Shown: positions 52,068 through 61,323, counted from the stretch's first letter. The stretch is DNA of 64,000 nt from CAVSCR01 sp963726575 (GCA_963726575.1 CAVSCR010000007.1:1-64000), one strand, 5' to 3'. Numbers and translations: made by a program. Notes: a model not told the origin generated them from the letters alone.

Positions 52068-52370
52068 CTACTTCGCCTTCTCGATGATCTCGATGACGCG
52101 CCAGCGCTTGGTCTTGCTGGCCGGTCGGGTCTCCATGAGGAGGACCCGGTCGCCGACGCCGGCACTGTTCTGCTCGTCGTGGGCCTTGAGCTTGTTGGTG
52201 CGGCGCATGACCTTGCCGTACAGCGGGTGCTTCACGCGGTCCTCGACGGCGACCACAACGGTCTTGTCCATCTTGTCGCTGACCACGAGGCCTTCGCGCA
52301 CCTTGCGCGGGCCACGACTGTCCGTGTCTTGCTCGCTCACGTCCACCTTCTCGTTCGTCGTCTCGGTCAT
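52068..52370 (-). CDS. rpsQ: 30S ribosomal protein S17
   Basis: A primary 16S-binding OB-fold protein. The 100-residue protein has an acidic lead of about 20 residues, then RKVREGLVVSDKMDKTVVVA, HPLYGKVMRRTNKLKAHDEQ and the end KRWRVIEIIEKAK. It overlaps rpmC by four bases. Confidence 0.97.
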   Translation of the reverse strand: MTETTNEKVDVSEQDTDSRGPRKVREGLVVSDKMDKTVVVAVEDRVKHPLYGKVMRRTNKLKAHDEQNSAGVGDRVLLMETRPASKTKRWRVIEIIEKAK

Positions 52371-52603
52371 GCCGCACCCTCTGGGCGCTCGACCGTCTCG
52401 ATGCCGAGCTCGCGCTCGCGCACCAGGGTGTAGATGCGTGCGATGTCCTTACGAACCGCTCGCAGCCGCCCGTGGCTCTCCAGCTGGCCGGTGGCCGCCT
52501 GGAACCGCAGGTTGAACAGCTCCTCCTTGGCCTCGGCCAGCTTCGCCGACAGTTCGTCGTCGTCGAGCAACCGCAGTTCTGTGGCCTTGGTACCCGTCGA
52601 CAT
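52367..52603 (-). CDS. rpmC: 50S ribosomal protein L29
   Basis: A small helical protein at the tunnel exit. The 78-residue protein has LLDDDELSAKLAEAKEELFN, LRFQAATGQLESHGRLRAVR and the typical KDIARIYTLVRERELGI end. It abuts rplP without a gap and overlaps rpsQ. Confidence 0.97.
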   Translation of the reverse strand: MSTGTKATELRLLDDDELSAKLAEAKEELFNLRFQAATGQLESHGRLRAVRKDIARIYTLVRERELGIETVERPEGAA

Positions 52604-53023
52604 CTACAGGTCACCGCCTTCTCGTGACACGAACCGCGTCTTGATCGGGAGCTTGTGCTGTGCCCGACGCATGGCTTGACGGGCCAACGGCTCCGAGACG
52701 CCGGACAGCTCGAACATGACCCGTCCCGGCTTGACGTTGGCCACCCACCACTCCGGCGAGCCCTTGCCCGAGCCCATACGGGTCTCGGCCGGCTTCTTCG
52801 TCAAGGGACGGTCTGGGTAGACCGTGATCCAGACCTTGCCGCCGCGCTTGATCGCGCGTGTGATGGCGATACGAGCCGATTCGATCTGCCGGTTGGTGAT
52901 GTAGCCGGGCTCGATCGCCTGGATGCCGTACTCGCCGAAGCTCACTGTGGTACCGCCCTTGGCGACGCCGCGTCGCGTGGGGTGGTGCTGCTTGCGGTGC
53001 TTGACCCGCCGTGGGATGAGCAT
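52604..53023 (-). CDS. rplP: 50S ribosomal protein L16
   Basis: Sits near the A site of the large subunit and helps tRNA accommodation. The 139-residue protein begins MLIPRRVKHRKQHHPTRRGV and has GIQAIEPGYITNRQIESARI and TKKPAETRMGSGKGSPEWWV. It lies three bases after rpsC. Confidence 0.97.
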   Translation of the reverse strand: MLIPRRVKHRKQHHPTRRGVAKGGTTVSFGEYGIQAIEPGYITNRQIESARIAITRAIKRGGKVWITVYPDRPLTKKPAETRMGSGKGSPEWWVANVKPGRVMFELSGVSEPLARQAMRRAQHKLPIKTRFVSREGGDL

Positions 53024-53026
53024 GGG

Positions 53027-53992
53027 TCAGGCCTCCGTCTCGTCCGGGGTGACGTCGTTCGACTCCGCCGCCTGCGCAACGTCGCGTTCGACGACGGCCT
53101 CGATCGCCGGGTCGACGGCGGGAACCACAACGGTCTCCTCGACCACGATCACGGCATCGGGGGTCTCGAGGACCTCTACGACGGTCTCCTCGACGACTGG
53201 GACCTCGATGGTGGCCTCGCCGGCGATCGGCCCAGTCAGTGGCTCAGTCGGGGCGGCCTGCTCGTCACGACGCGGCGCTGGAGCAGCGTCCCGACGGGTG
53301 CGGGTCGGCCGGTTGCTGCGCTGCGCCATCCGAGCCGCAGCAGCAGCCGCCTCGCGCTCCGCACGCGAGCCGGAGACATCACCCTTGTAGATCCACACCT
53401 TGACGCCGATCCGGCCGAAGGTGGTGCGCGCCTCGTAGAAGCCGTAGTCGATGTCGGCCCGCAGCGTGTGCAGCGGAACGCGACCCTCGCGGTAGAACTC
53501 GGTTCGCGACATCTCGGCCCCGCCCAGGCGACCACTCACCTGGACGCGGATCCCCTTGGCGCCTGCCTTCATCGCGCTCTGGATCCCCTTGCGCATCGCG
53601 CGGCGGAACGACACGCGGCTGCTCAGCTGCTCGGCCACGCCCTGAGCGACCAGCTGGGCATCGATCTCTGGGTTCTTCACCTCGAGGATGTTCAGCTGGA
53701 CCTGCTTGTCGGTCAGGTTCTCCAGCGCCGCGCGGATCTTGTCCGCCTCGGCCCCGCGACGACCGATGACGATGCCGGGGCGTGCCGTGTGGATGTCCAC
53801 GCGTACGCGGTCCCGGGTCCGCTCGATGTCGACCTTGCTGATGCCGGCCCGCTCCATGCCCTTGGTCAGCATGCGACGGATCTCGACGTCTTCCTTGATG
53901 TAGTCCTTGTACAGCTTGTCGGCGTACCACCGGCTGCTGTAGTCCGTCGTGATGCCCAGACGGAACCCATGTGGGTTGACCTTCTGACCCAC
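53027..53992 (-). CDS. rpsC: 30S ribosomal protein S3, long acidic C-terminus
   Basis: Shapes the mRNA entry channel and has helicase-like activity. The 321-residue protein has the KH domain (VHIDIHTARPGIVIGRRGAE-like, here RVDIHTARPGIVIGRRGAEA) and DYGFYEARTTFGRIGVKVWI. Bacterial S3 is usually 210-280 residues; here about 100 extra residues form a basic then Val/Glu-rich acidic tail (EETVVEVLETPDAV, AIEAVVERDVAQAAE). The GTG at 53992 is the standard start (VGQKVNPHGFRLG). Confidence 0.96.
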   Translation of the reverse strand: MGQKVNPHGFRLGITTDYSSRWYADKLYKDYIKEDVEIRRMLTKGMERAGISKVDIERTRDRVRVDIHTARPGIVIGRRGAEADKIRAALENLTDKQVQLNILEVKNPEIDAQLVAQGVAEQLSSRVSFRRAMRKGIQSAMKAGAKGIRVQVSGRLGGAEMSRTEFYREGRVPLHTLRADIDYGFYEARTTFGRIGVKVWIYKGDVSGSRAEREAAAAAARMAQRSNRPTRTRRDAAPAPRRDEQAAPTEPLTGPIAGEATIEVPVVEETVVEVLETPDAVIVVEETVVVPAVDPAIEAVVERDVAQAAESNDVTPDETEA

Positions 53993-53996
53993 GGGG

Positions 53997-54368
53997 TCAC
54001 CCCTTCTTCCGGGTCGCGGGCGCCTCAAGGGGCGACACGACCACCGTGATGTGACTGGTGCGCTTACGGATGCGGTAGGCACGACCTTGAGCGCGGGGAC
54101 GGAACCGTTTCATGGTCGGTCCCTCGTCCACGTAGGCCTCGGTGACCACGAGAGTGTCGCGGTCGAGGTCGTGGTTGTGCTCGGCGTTGGCGATGGCGCT
54201 GTCCAGCACCTTGCCCACTGGCTCGCTCGCGGCTTGCGGAGCAAAGCGCAGGATCGTCTGCGCCTCCGCCGCCGGTAGACCTCGGATGAGGTCGACGAGG
54301 CGGCGAGCCTTCTGGGGCGTGACGCGGACGTACCGCGCAGTGCTGCGAGCACTGGCCCTGGCTTCCAT
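53997..54368 (-). CDS. rplV: 50S ribosomal protein L22
   Basis: Lines the nascent-peptide tunnel; its hairpin is a macrolide-resistance site. The 123-residue protein has ARYVRVTPQKARRLVDLIRG, TLVVTEAYVDEGPTMKRFRP and RIRKRTSHITVVVS. It lies four bases before rpsC. Confidence 0.97.
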   Translation of the reverse strand: MEARASARSTARYVRVTPQKARRLVDLIRGLPAAEAQTILRFAPQAASEPVGKVLDSAIANAEHNHDLDRDTLVVTEAYVDEGPTMKRFRPRAQGRAYRIRKRTSHITVVVSPLEAPATRKKG

Positions 54369-54420
54369 CGCTGTCCTCTGCTTCTCTCGGAGCTGGTAGT
54401 CGTGTGCGGTCGGCTCGGCG

Positions 54421-54702
54421 CTAGCGTCGCCGCGCCTTACGGTCGTCCTTCTCGTGCCCGCGGAACGTGCGCGTCGGCGCGAACTCCCCGAGCTTGTGTC
54501 CCACCATCGCGTCGGTTACGAACACCGGCACGTGCTTGCGGCCGTCGTGCACCGCGATCGTGTGGCCGATCATCGACGGCACGATCATCGAGCGACGCGA
54601 CCACGTCTTGATGACGTTCCGGGTGCCCTTGTCGTTCTGGTCGTCCACCTTCTTGATCAGGTGGCCGTCCACGAACGGACCCTTCTTCAGACTGCGCGGC
54701 AT
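54421..54702 (-). CDS. rpsS: 30S ribosomal protein S19
   Basis: A head protein that contacts S13 and tRNA. The 93-residue protein is MPRSLKKGPFVDGHLIKKVD, TWSRRSMIVPSMIGHTIAVH, then VGHKLGEFAPTRTFRGHEK. Standard length. Confidence 0.98.
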   Translation of the reverse strand: MPRSLKKGPFVDGHLIKKVDDQNDKGTRNVIKTWSRRSMIVPSMIGHTIAVHDGRKHVPVFVTDAMVGHKLGEFAPTRTFRGHEKDDRKARRR

Positions 54703-54714
54703 CGCGACGTTCTC

Positions 54715-55548
54715 CTAGCGCTTCTTGTTCTTGCGGCGGCGGACGATGAACTTGTCGCTGGCCTTCTTGCGCTTGCGCGTCCGGCCCTCTGGCTGGCCCC
54801 AGGGCGACACCGGGTGGCGTCCACCTGACGTCTTGCCCTCACCACCACCGTGCGGGTGGTCGATCGGGTTCATGGCGACACCTCGGACCGTCGGGCGCTT
54901 GCCCTTCCACCGCATCCGGCCGGCCTTGCCCCAGTTGATGTTCGACTGCTCGGCGTTCCCCACCTCACCGACCGTCGCGCGCGAGCGTAGGTCGACGTTG
55001 CGGATCTCACCCGACGGCAGCCGCAGCTGAGCGTACGGACCGTCCTTGGCGACCAGCTGGATGCTGGCACCCGCCGAACGAGCCAGCTTGGCGCCGCCGC
55101 CCGGACGCAACTCCACGGCGTGGATCACCGTGCCGACCGGGATGTTGCGCAACGGAAGGTTGTTCCCGGGCTTGATGTCCGCGCTGGGGCCGGCTTCGAC
55201 GCGGTCGCCCTGGCTCAGCCGGTTCGGCGCCAAGATGTAGCGCTTGTCGCCGTCGGCGTAGTGCAGCAGCGCGATCCGAGCCGTGCGGTTGGGGTCGTAC
55301 TCGATGTGGGCGACCTTGGCCGGCACGCCGTCCTTGTCGTGGCGACGGAAGTCGATGACCCGGTAGGCGCGCTTGTGCCCGCCTCCCTGGTGGCGCGTGG
55401 TGACCCGACCGCCGTTGTTGCGACCGCCCTTGGAGTGCAGCGGGCGCACCAGCGACTTCTCGGGCTCCGAGCGCGTCACCTCGACGAAGTCGGCAACGCT
55501 CGAGCCACGACGCCCTGGCGTCGTGGGCTTGAACTTACGGATAGCCAT
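54715..55548 (-). CDS. rplB: 50S ribosomal protein L2
   Basis: A core large-subunit protein near the peptidyl-transferase centre. The 277-residue protein has the conserved GGRNNGGRVTTRHQGGGHKR, GDRVEAGPSADIKPGNNLPL, and the catalysis-linked NPIDHPHGGGEGKTSGGRHP with its invariant histidines. The end is the Lys-rich RRRKNKKR. Confidence 0.98.
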   Translation of the reverse strand: MAIRKFKPTTPGRRGSSVADFVEVTRSEPEKSLVRPLHSKGGRNNGGRVTTRHQGGGHKRAYRVIDFRRHDKDGVPAKVAHIEYDPNRTARIALLHYADGDKRYILAPNRLSQGDRVEAGPSADIKPGNNLPLRNIPVGTVIHAVELRPGGGAKLARSAGASIQLVAKDGPYAQLRLPSGEIRNVDLRSRATVGEVGNAEQSNINWGKAGRMRWKGKRPTVRGVAMNPIDHPHGGGEGKTSGGRHPVSPWGQPEGRTRKRKKASDKFIVRRRKNKKR

Positions 55549-55575
55549 CGGTGTCAGTCCTCGTCCTCATCCCGG

Positions 55576-55884
55576 TCAGGCGACCGGGCCCCCGAAGATG
55601 TCGATACGGTCGCCTGCGGCCACACTGACGATTGCGCGCCTGGTGTCCTTGCGGGCACCCATGCCGAAGCGGGTACGCCGCACCTTGCCCTTGCGGTTGA
55701 TGGTGTTCACACCGGTGACCTTCACGCCGAACACCTTCTCGACCGCGATCTTGATCTCGGTCTTGTTGGCGTCCGGGCGCACGATGAACGTGTACTTGTT
55801 CTCGTCCAAGAGGCCGTAGCTCTTCTCCGAGACGACCGGCGCGAGCAGCACGTCGCGCGGGTCCTTCTGGGCCATCTTGCTCAC
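55576..55884 (-). CDS. rplW: 50S ribosomal protein L23
   Basis: The tunnel-exit docking site for trigger factor and SRP. The protein has DPRDVLLAPVVSEKSYGLLD, FIVRPDANKTEIKIAVEKVF and RRTRFGMGARKDTRRAIVSV. A GTG at 55884 overlapping the rplD stop by four bases is preferred as start (102 residues); an ATG at 55875 three codons in is the alternative. Confidence 0.96.
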   Translation of the reverse strand: MSKMAQKDPRDVLLAPVVSEKSYGLLDENKYTFIVRPDANKTEIKIAVEKVFGVKVTGVNTINRKGKVRRTRFGMGARKDTRRAIVSVAAGDRIDIFGGPVA

Positions 55885-56594
55885 TGCTCGCTCCCTTCGT
55901 CGTCGGGCGCGGCCGCGTCGAGCTCGGCTGCCTCGGTCTCGGTGGCGACCGCAGTCGCCGACTTCCCGCGTGCCGGACCGCTGACGAACGCCTCGAACGC
56001 GGCCTTGGTGAACACGACGTCGTCGCTCACGAGCACGTCGTAGGTGTTCAGCTGGTCGGGGACCAGCAGGTGCACCCGGTCGACGTTGCGCAGGCTCTTC
56101 CACGTCGCGAGGTCGCCGCGTTCGACGACCACCAGCACGTGACGCCGTTGCGACAGCTGGTCGATCAGCGCCAGCGCCGTCTTGGTCGAAGGCGTCTCGC
56201 CCTCGACGAGGGACGACACGACGTGAACGCGGTCGTTGCGCGCCCGGTCGGAGAGGGCGGCCCGAAGTGCGGCCGCCTTCATCTTCTTGGGCGTGCGCTG
56301 CTCGTAGTTGCGCGGCGTCGGACCGTGCGCCACGCCACCGCCGGTGAACTGCGGCGCTCGGATCGAACCCTGGCGCGCGCGTCCGGTGCCCTTCTGGCGG
56401 TACGGCTTGCGGCCACCGCCGGAGACCTCACCACGCGTCTTGGTGTCGGCAGTCCCCTGACGGGCGGCGGCCAGCTGGGCCACGACTACCTGGTGGATGA
56501 GCGGCACGTTCACCTGGACGTCGAACACGTCGGCGGGAAGGTCGACCTTCCCCGACTTCTTGCCGGTGGGTCCGAGGACATCGACGGTGGTCAT
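55881..56594 (-). CDS. rplD: 50S ribosomal protein L4
   Basis: A tunnel-lining protein that in some bacteria also represses its own operon. The 237-residue protein has VPLIHQVVVAQLAAARQGTA, the loop GRKPYRQKGTGRARQGSIRA and GVAHGPTPRNYEQRTPKKMK. A short acidic tail follows the core. It overlaps both rplC and rplW by four bases. Confidence 0.97.
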   Translation of the reverse strand: MTTVDVLGPTGKKSGKVDLPADVFDVQVNVPLIHQVVVAQLAAARQGTADTKTRGEVSGGGRKPYRQKGTGRARQGSIRAPQFTGGGVAHGPTPRNYEQRTPKKMKAAALRAALSDRARNDRVHVVSSLVEGETPSTKTALALIDQLSQRRHVLVVVERGDLATWKSLRNVDRVHLLVPDQLNTYDVLVSDDVVFTKAAFEAFVSGPARGKSATAVATETEAAELDAAAPDDEGSEQ

Positions 56595-57241
56595 CGGGCA
56601 GCCCCCTTCGCGGCGGACCGGACGAAGACCAGGCTGCCCAGCGGGCCGGGCACCGCGCCCTTGATCAGCAGGAGCCCCTGGTCGGTGTCGACGGAGTGGA
56701 TCGTGAGGTTCTGGACGGTCTTGCGCACGTGGCCCATGTGCCCGGACATCTTCATGCCCTTGAACACCCGGCTGGGCGTCGAACCGGCACCGATCGAGCC
56801 GGGCTTGCGGTGGTTGCGCTTTTGGCCGTGCGACGCCGAGACGCCGTGGAAGCCGTGACGCTTGATGACGCCGGAGAAGCCCTTGCCGCGCGTGGTCCCC
56901 GTGACGTCGACGACCTGACCTGCCTCGAAGACGTCAGGGCCGAGCTCCTGGCCCACCGTGTACTCGCTGGCATCGGAGGTGCGCAGCTCGGCGACGTAGC
57001 GACGCGGCGGCACGTCGGCGGCCTTGAACTGACCTGTGTCGGGTCGGTTCACCCGGCGTGGATCGATGGTGCCGTAGCCGAGCTGGACTGCGTCGTACCC
57101 GTCCTGGTCCGGGGTGCGGACCCGGGTGACGACGCAAGGACCTGCCTTGACGACGGTGACCGGGACCACCCGGTTGTTCTCGTCCCAGACCTGGGTCATG
57201 CCGAGCTTCTCGCCCAGGACTCCCTTGACCTGCTTGCTCAT
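56591..57241 (-). CDS. rplC: 50S ribosomal protein L3
   Basis: One of the first proteins to assemble in the large subunit. The 216-residue protein has GVLGEKLGMTQVWDENNRVV, GKGFSGVIKRHGFHGVSASH and the tip loop GSIGAGSTPSRVFKGMKMSG. It lies 16 bases after rpsJ and overlaps rplD. Confidence 0.98.
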   Translation of the reverse strand: MSKQVKGVLGEKLGMTQVWDENNRVVPVTVVKAGPCVVTRVRTPDQDGYDAVQLGYGTIDPRRVNRPDTGQFKAADVPPRRYVAELRTSDASEYTVGQELGPDVFEAGQVVDVTGTTRGKGFSGVIKRHGFHGVSASHGQKRNHRKPGSIGAGSTPSRVFKGMKMSGHMGHVRKTVQNLTIHSVDTDQGLLLIKGAVPGPLGSLVFVRSAAKGAAR

Positions 57242-57257
57242 GATCGCGGCGTCCCTC

Positions 57258-57566
57258 TTAGAGCTTGATCTCGATGTCGACGCCCGCCGGCAGGTCGAGA
57301 CGCATGAGCGAGTCGACGGTCTTCGGGGTCGGGTCGATGATGTCGATGAGCCGCTTGTGGGTGCGCATCTCGAAGTGCTCGCGGCTGTCCTTGTACTTGT
57401 GCGGCGATCGGATGACGACGAAGACGTTCTTCTCCGTCGGCAGCGGCACCGGGCCGGCCACCTTGGCCCCGGTACGGGTCGCCGTCTCGACGATCTTGCG
57501 CGCCGAGCTGTCGATGACCTCGTGGTCGTAGGCCTTGAGCCGGATGCGGATCTTCTGTCCCGCCAT
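57258..57566 (-). CDS. rpsJ: 30S ribosomal protein S10
   Basis: A head protein and also NusE, a partner of NusB in antitermination. The 102-residue protein is MAGQKIRIRLKAYDHEVIDS, AGPVPLPTEKNVFVVIRSPH and EMRTHKRLIDIIDPTPKTVD. First gene of the S10 group; a 269-base gap separates it from tuf. Confidence 0.98.
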   Translation of the reverse strand: MAGQKIRIRLKAYDHEVIDSSARKIVETATRTGAKVAGPVPLPTEKNVFVVIRSPHKYKDSREHFEMRTHKRLIDIIDPTPKTVDSLMRLDLPAGVDIEIKL

Positions 57567-57729
57567 GGCGTCTACCGGTTCCTTCGTCTCGTGCGCTGCG
57601 TGTTGTCCGACCCCCGCGCTCGGGCGTGTCGGGTTCCGAGCCGCGGAGCGGCCCGGACGTCGAGTCGGGGTGGGCATCTGTTCCGGTCCGATGTCGGCAA
57701 GTCGCTGACACCGGCCAGATGTTGGACCC

Positions 57730-57778
57730 GGTAACCGGGACTGCCACCCCCTTGCGGGAGGGCCAAACCCCGGTTACC
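57730..57778 (-). promoter_or_regulatory. large inverted repeat between tuf and rpsJ
   Basis: GGTAACCGGG (57730-57739) and CCCGGTTACC (57769-57778) are perfect ten-base arms around a 29-base interior that can fold further (CCTCCCGCAAGGGGG on the minus strand). It lies 164 bases upstream of rpsJ, past the shorter tuf hairpin. It could be a leader structure controlling the S10 group or a second terminator. The rest of the 269-base gap shows no gene. Confidence 0.5.
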
Positions 57779-57798
57779 GCTCCAAACAACCGTCGTAG

Positions 57799-57818
57799 TC
57801 TGCCCCATACGGGGCAGA
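57799..57818 (-). terminator. hairpin terminator after tuf
   Basis: A perfect eight-base stem (TCTGCCCC with GGGGCAGA) and a four-base loop, 18 bases past the tuf stop codon. No T run follows, as is usual in high-GC actinobacteria. It probably ends or attenuates the str transcript before the S10 group. Confidence 0.75.
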
Positions 57819-57835
57819 TTCACCTAATCGCTGTG

Positions 57836-59029
57836 CTACTTGATGATCTTGATGACACGACCAGCGCCCACGGTGCGCCCACCCTCGCGGATGGCGAACC
57901 GCAGACCCTCGTCCATGGCGATCGGCTGGATGAGCTCCACACTCATCTCGGTGTTGTCGCCGGGCATGACCATCTCGGTGCCGTCGGGCAGCTGGACCAC
58001 GCCGGTGACGTCGGTGGTGCGGAAGTAGAACTGCGGACGGTAGTTGTTGAAGAACGGCGTGTGCCGACCGCCCTCCTCCTTGGACAGGATGTAGACCTGC
58101 GCCTCGAAGTCGGTGTGCGGCGTGGTCGTGCCGGGCTTGACGACGACCTGGCCGCGCTCCACGTCCTCACGCTTGATGCCGCGGATGAGCAGACCCACGT
58201 TCTCGCCGGCCTGACCCTCGTCCAGCAGCTTGCGGAACATCTCGATGCCGGTCACGACGGTCTTGGTGGTCTCCGGCTTGATGCCGACGATCTCGACCTC
58301 CTCGTTGACCTTCACGATGCCGCGCTCGATGCGGCCGGTGACGACGGTGCCTCGGCCGGTGATCGTGAAGACGTCCTCGATCGGCATGAGGAACGGCTTC
58401 TCGGTCTCGCGGTCCGGCGTCGGGATGTTGTCGTCGACAGCCTGCATGAGCTCGAGCAGCTTCGCGCTCCACTCGGCGTCGCCCTCGAGTGCCTTCAGCG
58501 CGCTGACCCGCACCACTGGAAGGTCGTCACCGGGGAACTCGTAGTCACTGAGCAGCTCGCGGACCTCGAGCTCGACGAGCTCCAGGATCTCCTCGTCGTC
58601 GACCATGTCGGCCTTGTTGAGCGCCACGACGATGTAGGGCACACCCACCTGGCGGGCCAGGAGCACGTGCTCCTTCGTCTGCGGCATGGGGCCGTCCGTG
58701 GCGGCGACCACGAGGATCGCTCCGTCCATCTGCGCCGCGCCGGTGATCATGTTCTTGATGTAGTCGGCGTGACCGGGACAGTCGACGTGGGCGTAGTGCC
58801 GGCTCTCGGTCTGGTACTCCACGTGCGCGATCGAGATGGTGATCCCGCGCTCGCGCTCCTCCGGCGCCTTGTCGATCTGGTCGAACGGCGTGAAGGGGTT
58901 CAGGTCGGGGTACTTGTCGTGCAGCACCTTCGTGATCGCCGCGGTCAAGGTGGTCTTGCCGTGGTCGATGTGGCCGATGGTGCCGATGTTGACGTGCGGC
59001 TTCGTCCGCTCGAACTTCGCCTTCGCCAC
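57836..59029 (-). CDS. tuf: elongation factor Tu
   Basis: Delivers aminoacyl-tRNA to the ribosome as a GTPase. The 397-residue protein has the P-loop GHIDHGKTTL near residue 19, DCPGHADYIKNMITGAAQMD (G3) and NKADMVDD (G4). Domains 2 and 3 are complete (GRGTVVTGRIERGIVKVNEE, the end GGRTVGAGRVIKIIK). A GGACCCC-spaced GAGGAGG ribosome site precedes the start. It follows fusA by 115 bases that include a GGAT tetranucleotide run (59092-59108). Confidence 0.98.
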   Translation of the reverse strand: MAKAKFERTKPHVNIGTIGHIDHGKTTLTAAITKVLHDKYPDLNPFTPFDQIDKAPEERERGITISIAHVEYQTESRHYAHVDCPGHADYIKNMITGAAQMDGAILVVAATDGPMPQTKEHVLLARQVGVPYIVVALNKADMVDDEEILELVELEVRELLSDYEFPGDDLPVVRVSALKALEGDAEWSAKLLELMQAVDDNIPTPDRETEKPFLMPIEDVFTITGRGTVVTGRIERGIVKVNEEVEIVGIKPETTKTVVTGIEMFRKLLDEGQAGENVGLLIRGIKREDVERGQVVVKPGTTTPHTDFEAQVYILSKEEGGRHTPFFNNYRPQFYFRTTDVTGVVQLPDGTEMVMPGDNTEMSVELIQPIAMDEGLRFAIREGGRTVGAGRVIKIIK

Positions 59030-59144
59030 TGGGGTCCTCCTCGGGACGATCCGGTTACGCCGGTCTGTGTTGGTTTGGTGCTGAGTAGATCAGATGGATG
59101 GATGGATGGTCAGGTTCGGCCATGGCCGACGATCTCGGCCCGGA

Positions 59145-61247
59145 TTACTCTCCGCGGGCCTTGGCGATGATCTCCGTTGCCACGCTCGTCGGAACCTGGG
59201 CATAGGAGTCGAACTGCATCGAGTACGACGCACGACCTTGAGTCTTGCTCCGCAGGTCGCCCACGTACCCGAACATCTCCGACAGGGGCACCACTGCGTT
59301 GACGATCCGGGCTCCGGCCCGTTCGTCCATCGACTGGATGTGTCCCCGCCGCGAGTTGAGGTCGCCGATGACCTCGCCCATGAACTCCTCTGGGGTGATC
59401 ACCTCGACGGACATGATCGGTTCGAGCAGCACCGGGCCGGCGTGCTTCGCGGCCTCCTTGAAGGCCATCGAGCCGGCGATCTTGAACGCGAGCTCGGAGG
59501 AGTCCACGTCGTGGTAGGCGCCGTCCTTGAGCGTGACCTTGACGTCGACCATCGGGTAGCCGGCGAGCACGCCATACTCCATGGCGTCCTGGACGCCGGT
59601 GTCGACGCTCGGGATGTACTCGCGCGGGATCCGGCCACCCGTGACCGCGTTGACGAACTCGTACCCGCTCTCGGCGCCCTCCCCCAGCGGCTCGACGTCG
59701 ATGATCACTCGGGCGTACTGACCTGACCCACCGGTCTGCTTCTTGTGGGTGTACTCGACCTTCGCGACGCTCTTGGTGAGGGTCTCCCGGTAGGCCACCT
59801 GCGGCCGGCCGACGTTCGCCTCGACGCGGAACTCGCGCTTCATGCGGTCGACCAGCACCTCGAGGTGGAGTTCGCCCATGCCGCCGATGATCGTCTGGCC
59901 GGTCTCCTCGTCGGTGCGGACCTGGAACGTCGGGTCCTCTTCGGCCAGGCGCTGGATCGCGGTACCCAATCGCTCCTGGTCGGCCTTCGACTTCGGCTCG
60001 ATCGCCACCGAGATGACCGGCGCCGGGAAGCTCATGGACTCCAGCACCACCGGCTTGGTCGGGTCGCACAGCGTGTCGCCCGTGGTGGTGTCCTTCAGGC
60101 CCATGACGGCGACGATGTGACCGGCCGTCGCCGTGGGCCGCTCCTCGCGCTTGTTCGCGTGCATCTGGAAGATCTTGCCGATCCGCTCCTTGCGGTCCTT
60201 GGTGGCGTTCAGCACCTGGCTGCCCGACTCCAAGGTCCCGGAGTAGATCCGGATGTAGGTCAACTTGCCCAGGTGGGGGTCGCTCATGATCTTGAAGGCC
60301 AGGGCTGAGAACGGCTCGTTCTCACTCGGCTTGCGCTCGATGAGCGTGGTCTCGTCTCCCACGGCATGGCCCTCGATGCTCGGCACGTCCAACGGCGACG
60401 GAAGGTAGCGCACGACGGCGTCGAGCATGGGCTGCACGCCCTTGTTCTTGAAAGCAGAGCCGCACAGAACCGGTGTCAGCTTGCTGGCGATGGTGGCGCG
60501 TCGGATGGCCGCGATCAGCTGCTCCTCGTCGGGCTCGGTGCCTTCGAGGTACAGCTCCATCATCTCGTCGTCGTTCTCAGCGATCGTCTCGAGCAGGCGG
60601 TCGCGCCAGTCCCGCGCCGCCTCGGTGTGCGTGGCGGGGATGTCGAGGACCTCGTACATCTCGCCCTTCTCGGCCTCGACCGGCCAGATGAAGGCCTTCA
60701 TGGCGATGAGGTCGACGACGCCCTTGAAGTCGGCCTCCGCACCGATCGGGATCTGCAGAGGCAGGGGCACGGAGTTGAGGCGGGACACGATCATGTCGAC
60801 GGTGCGGTGGAACTCCGCGCCCGTCCGGTCGAGCTTGTTGACGAAACAGATCCGCGGGACGCCGTAACGGTCGGCCTGGCGCCACACCGTCTCCGACTGT
60901 GGCTCGACGCCGGCGACCCCGTCGAACACGGCCACCGCGCCGTCGAGGACACGCAGCGAGCGCTCGACCTCGACGGTGAAGTCGACGTGCCCGGGGGTGT
61001 CGATGATGTTGATGGTGACGCCGTCCCACTCGCAGGTGGTCGCGGCCGACGTGATCGTGATGCCGCGCTCCTGCTCCTGCGGCATCCAGTCCATGGTCGC
61101 GGCGCCGTCGTGGACCTCGCCGATCTTGTAGTTGATCCCCGTGTAGAACAGGATCCGCTCGGTCGTCGTGGTCTTGCCCGCGTCGATATGCGCCATGATC
61201 CCGATGTTGCGGACCAGGGCGAGGTCGAGGTCTGTAGCGGTGGACAC
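59145..61247 (-). CDS. fusA: elongation factor G
   Basis: The translocase GTPase of elongation, also used in ribosome recycling. The 700-residue protein has RNIGIMAHIDAGKTTTTERI with the P-loop, DTPGHVDFTVEVERSLRVLD, NKLDRTGAEF and the domain IV loop YEFVNAVTGGRIPREYIPSV. GTG 61247 (VSTATDLDLALVRN) gives the usual length; upstream frame is unsupported. The end is SVATEIIAKARGE. Confidence 0.97.
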   Translation of the reverse strand: MSTATDLDLALVRNIGIMAHIDAGKTTTTERILFYTGINYKIGEVHDGAATMDWMPQEQERGITITSAATTCEWDGVTINIIDTPGHVDFTVEVERSLRVLDGAVAVFDGVAGVEPQSETVWRQADRYGVPRICFVNKLDRTGAEFHRTVDMIVSRLNSVPLPLQIPIGAEADFKGVVDLIAMKAFIWPVEAEKGEMYEVLDIPATHTEAARDWRDRLLETIAENDDEMMELYLEGTEPDEEQLIAAIRRATIASKLTPVLCGSAFKNKGVQPMLDAVVRYLPSPLDVPSIEGHAVGDETTLIERKPSENEPFSALAFKIMSDPHLGKLTYIRIYSGTLESGSQVLNATKDRKERIGKIFQMHANKREERPTATAGHIVAVMGLKDTTTGDTLCDPTKPVVLESMSFPAPVISVAIEPKSKADQERLGTAIQRLAEEDPTFQVRTDEETGQTIIGGMGELHLEVLVDRMKREFRVEANVGRPQVAYRETLTKSVAKVEYTHKKQTGGSGQYARVIIDVEPLGEGAESGYEFVNAVTGGRIPREYIPSVDTGVQDAMEYGVLAGYPMVDVKVTLKDGAYHDVDSSELAFKIAGSMAFKEAAKHAGPVLLEPIMSVEVITPEEFMGEVIGDLNSRRGHIQSMDERAGARIVNAVVPLSEMFGYVGDLRSKTQGRASYSMQFDSYAQVPTSVATEIIAKARGE

Positions 61248-61323
61248 GTTCGGGATCTCCGTCGGTAAGCCTGGGTCAGTGGCGTCGAGCGTGCGGGACG
61301 CGTGGCTCCGGTGGCGGCCGGAA

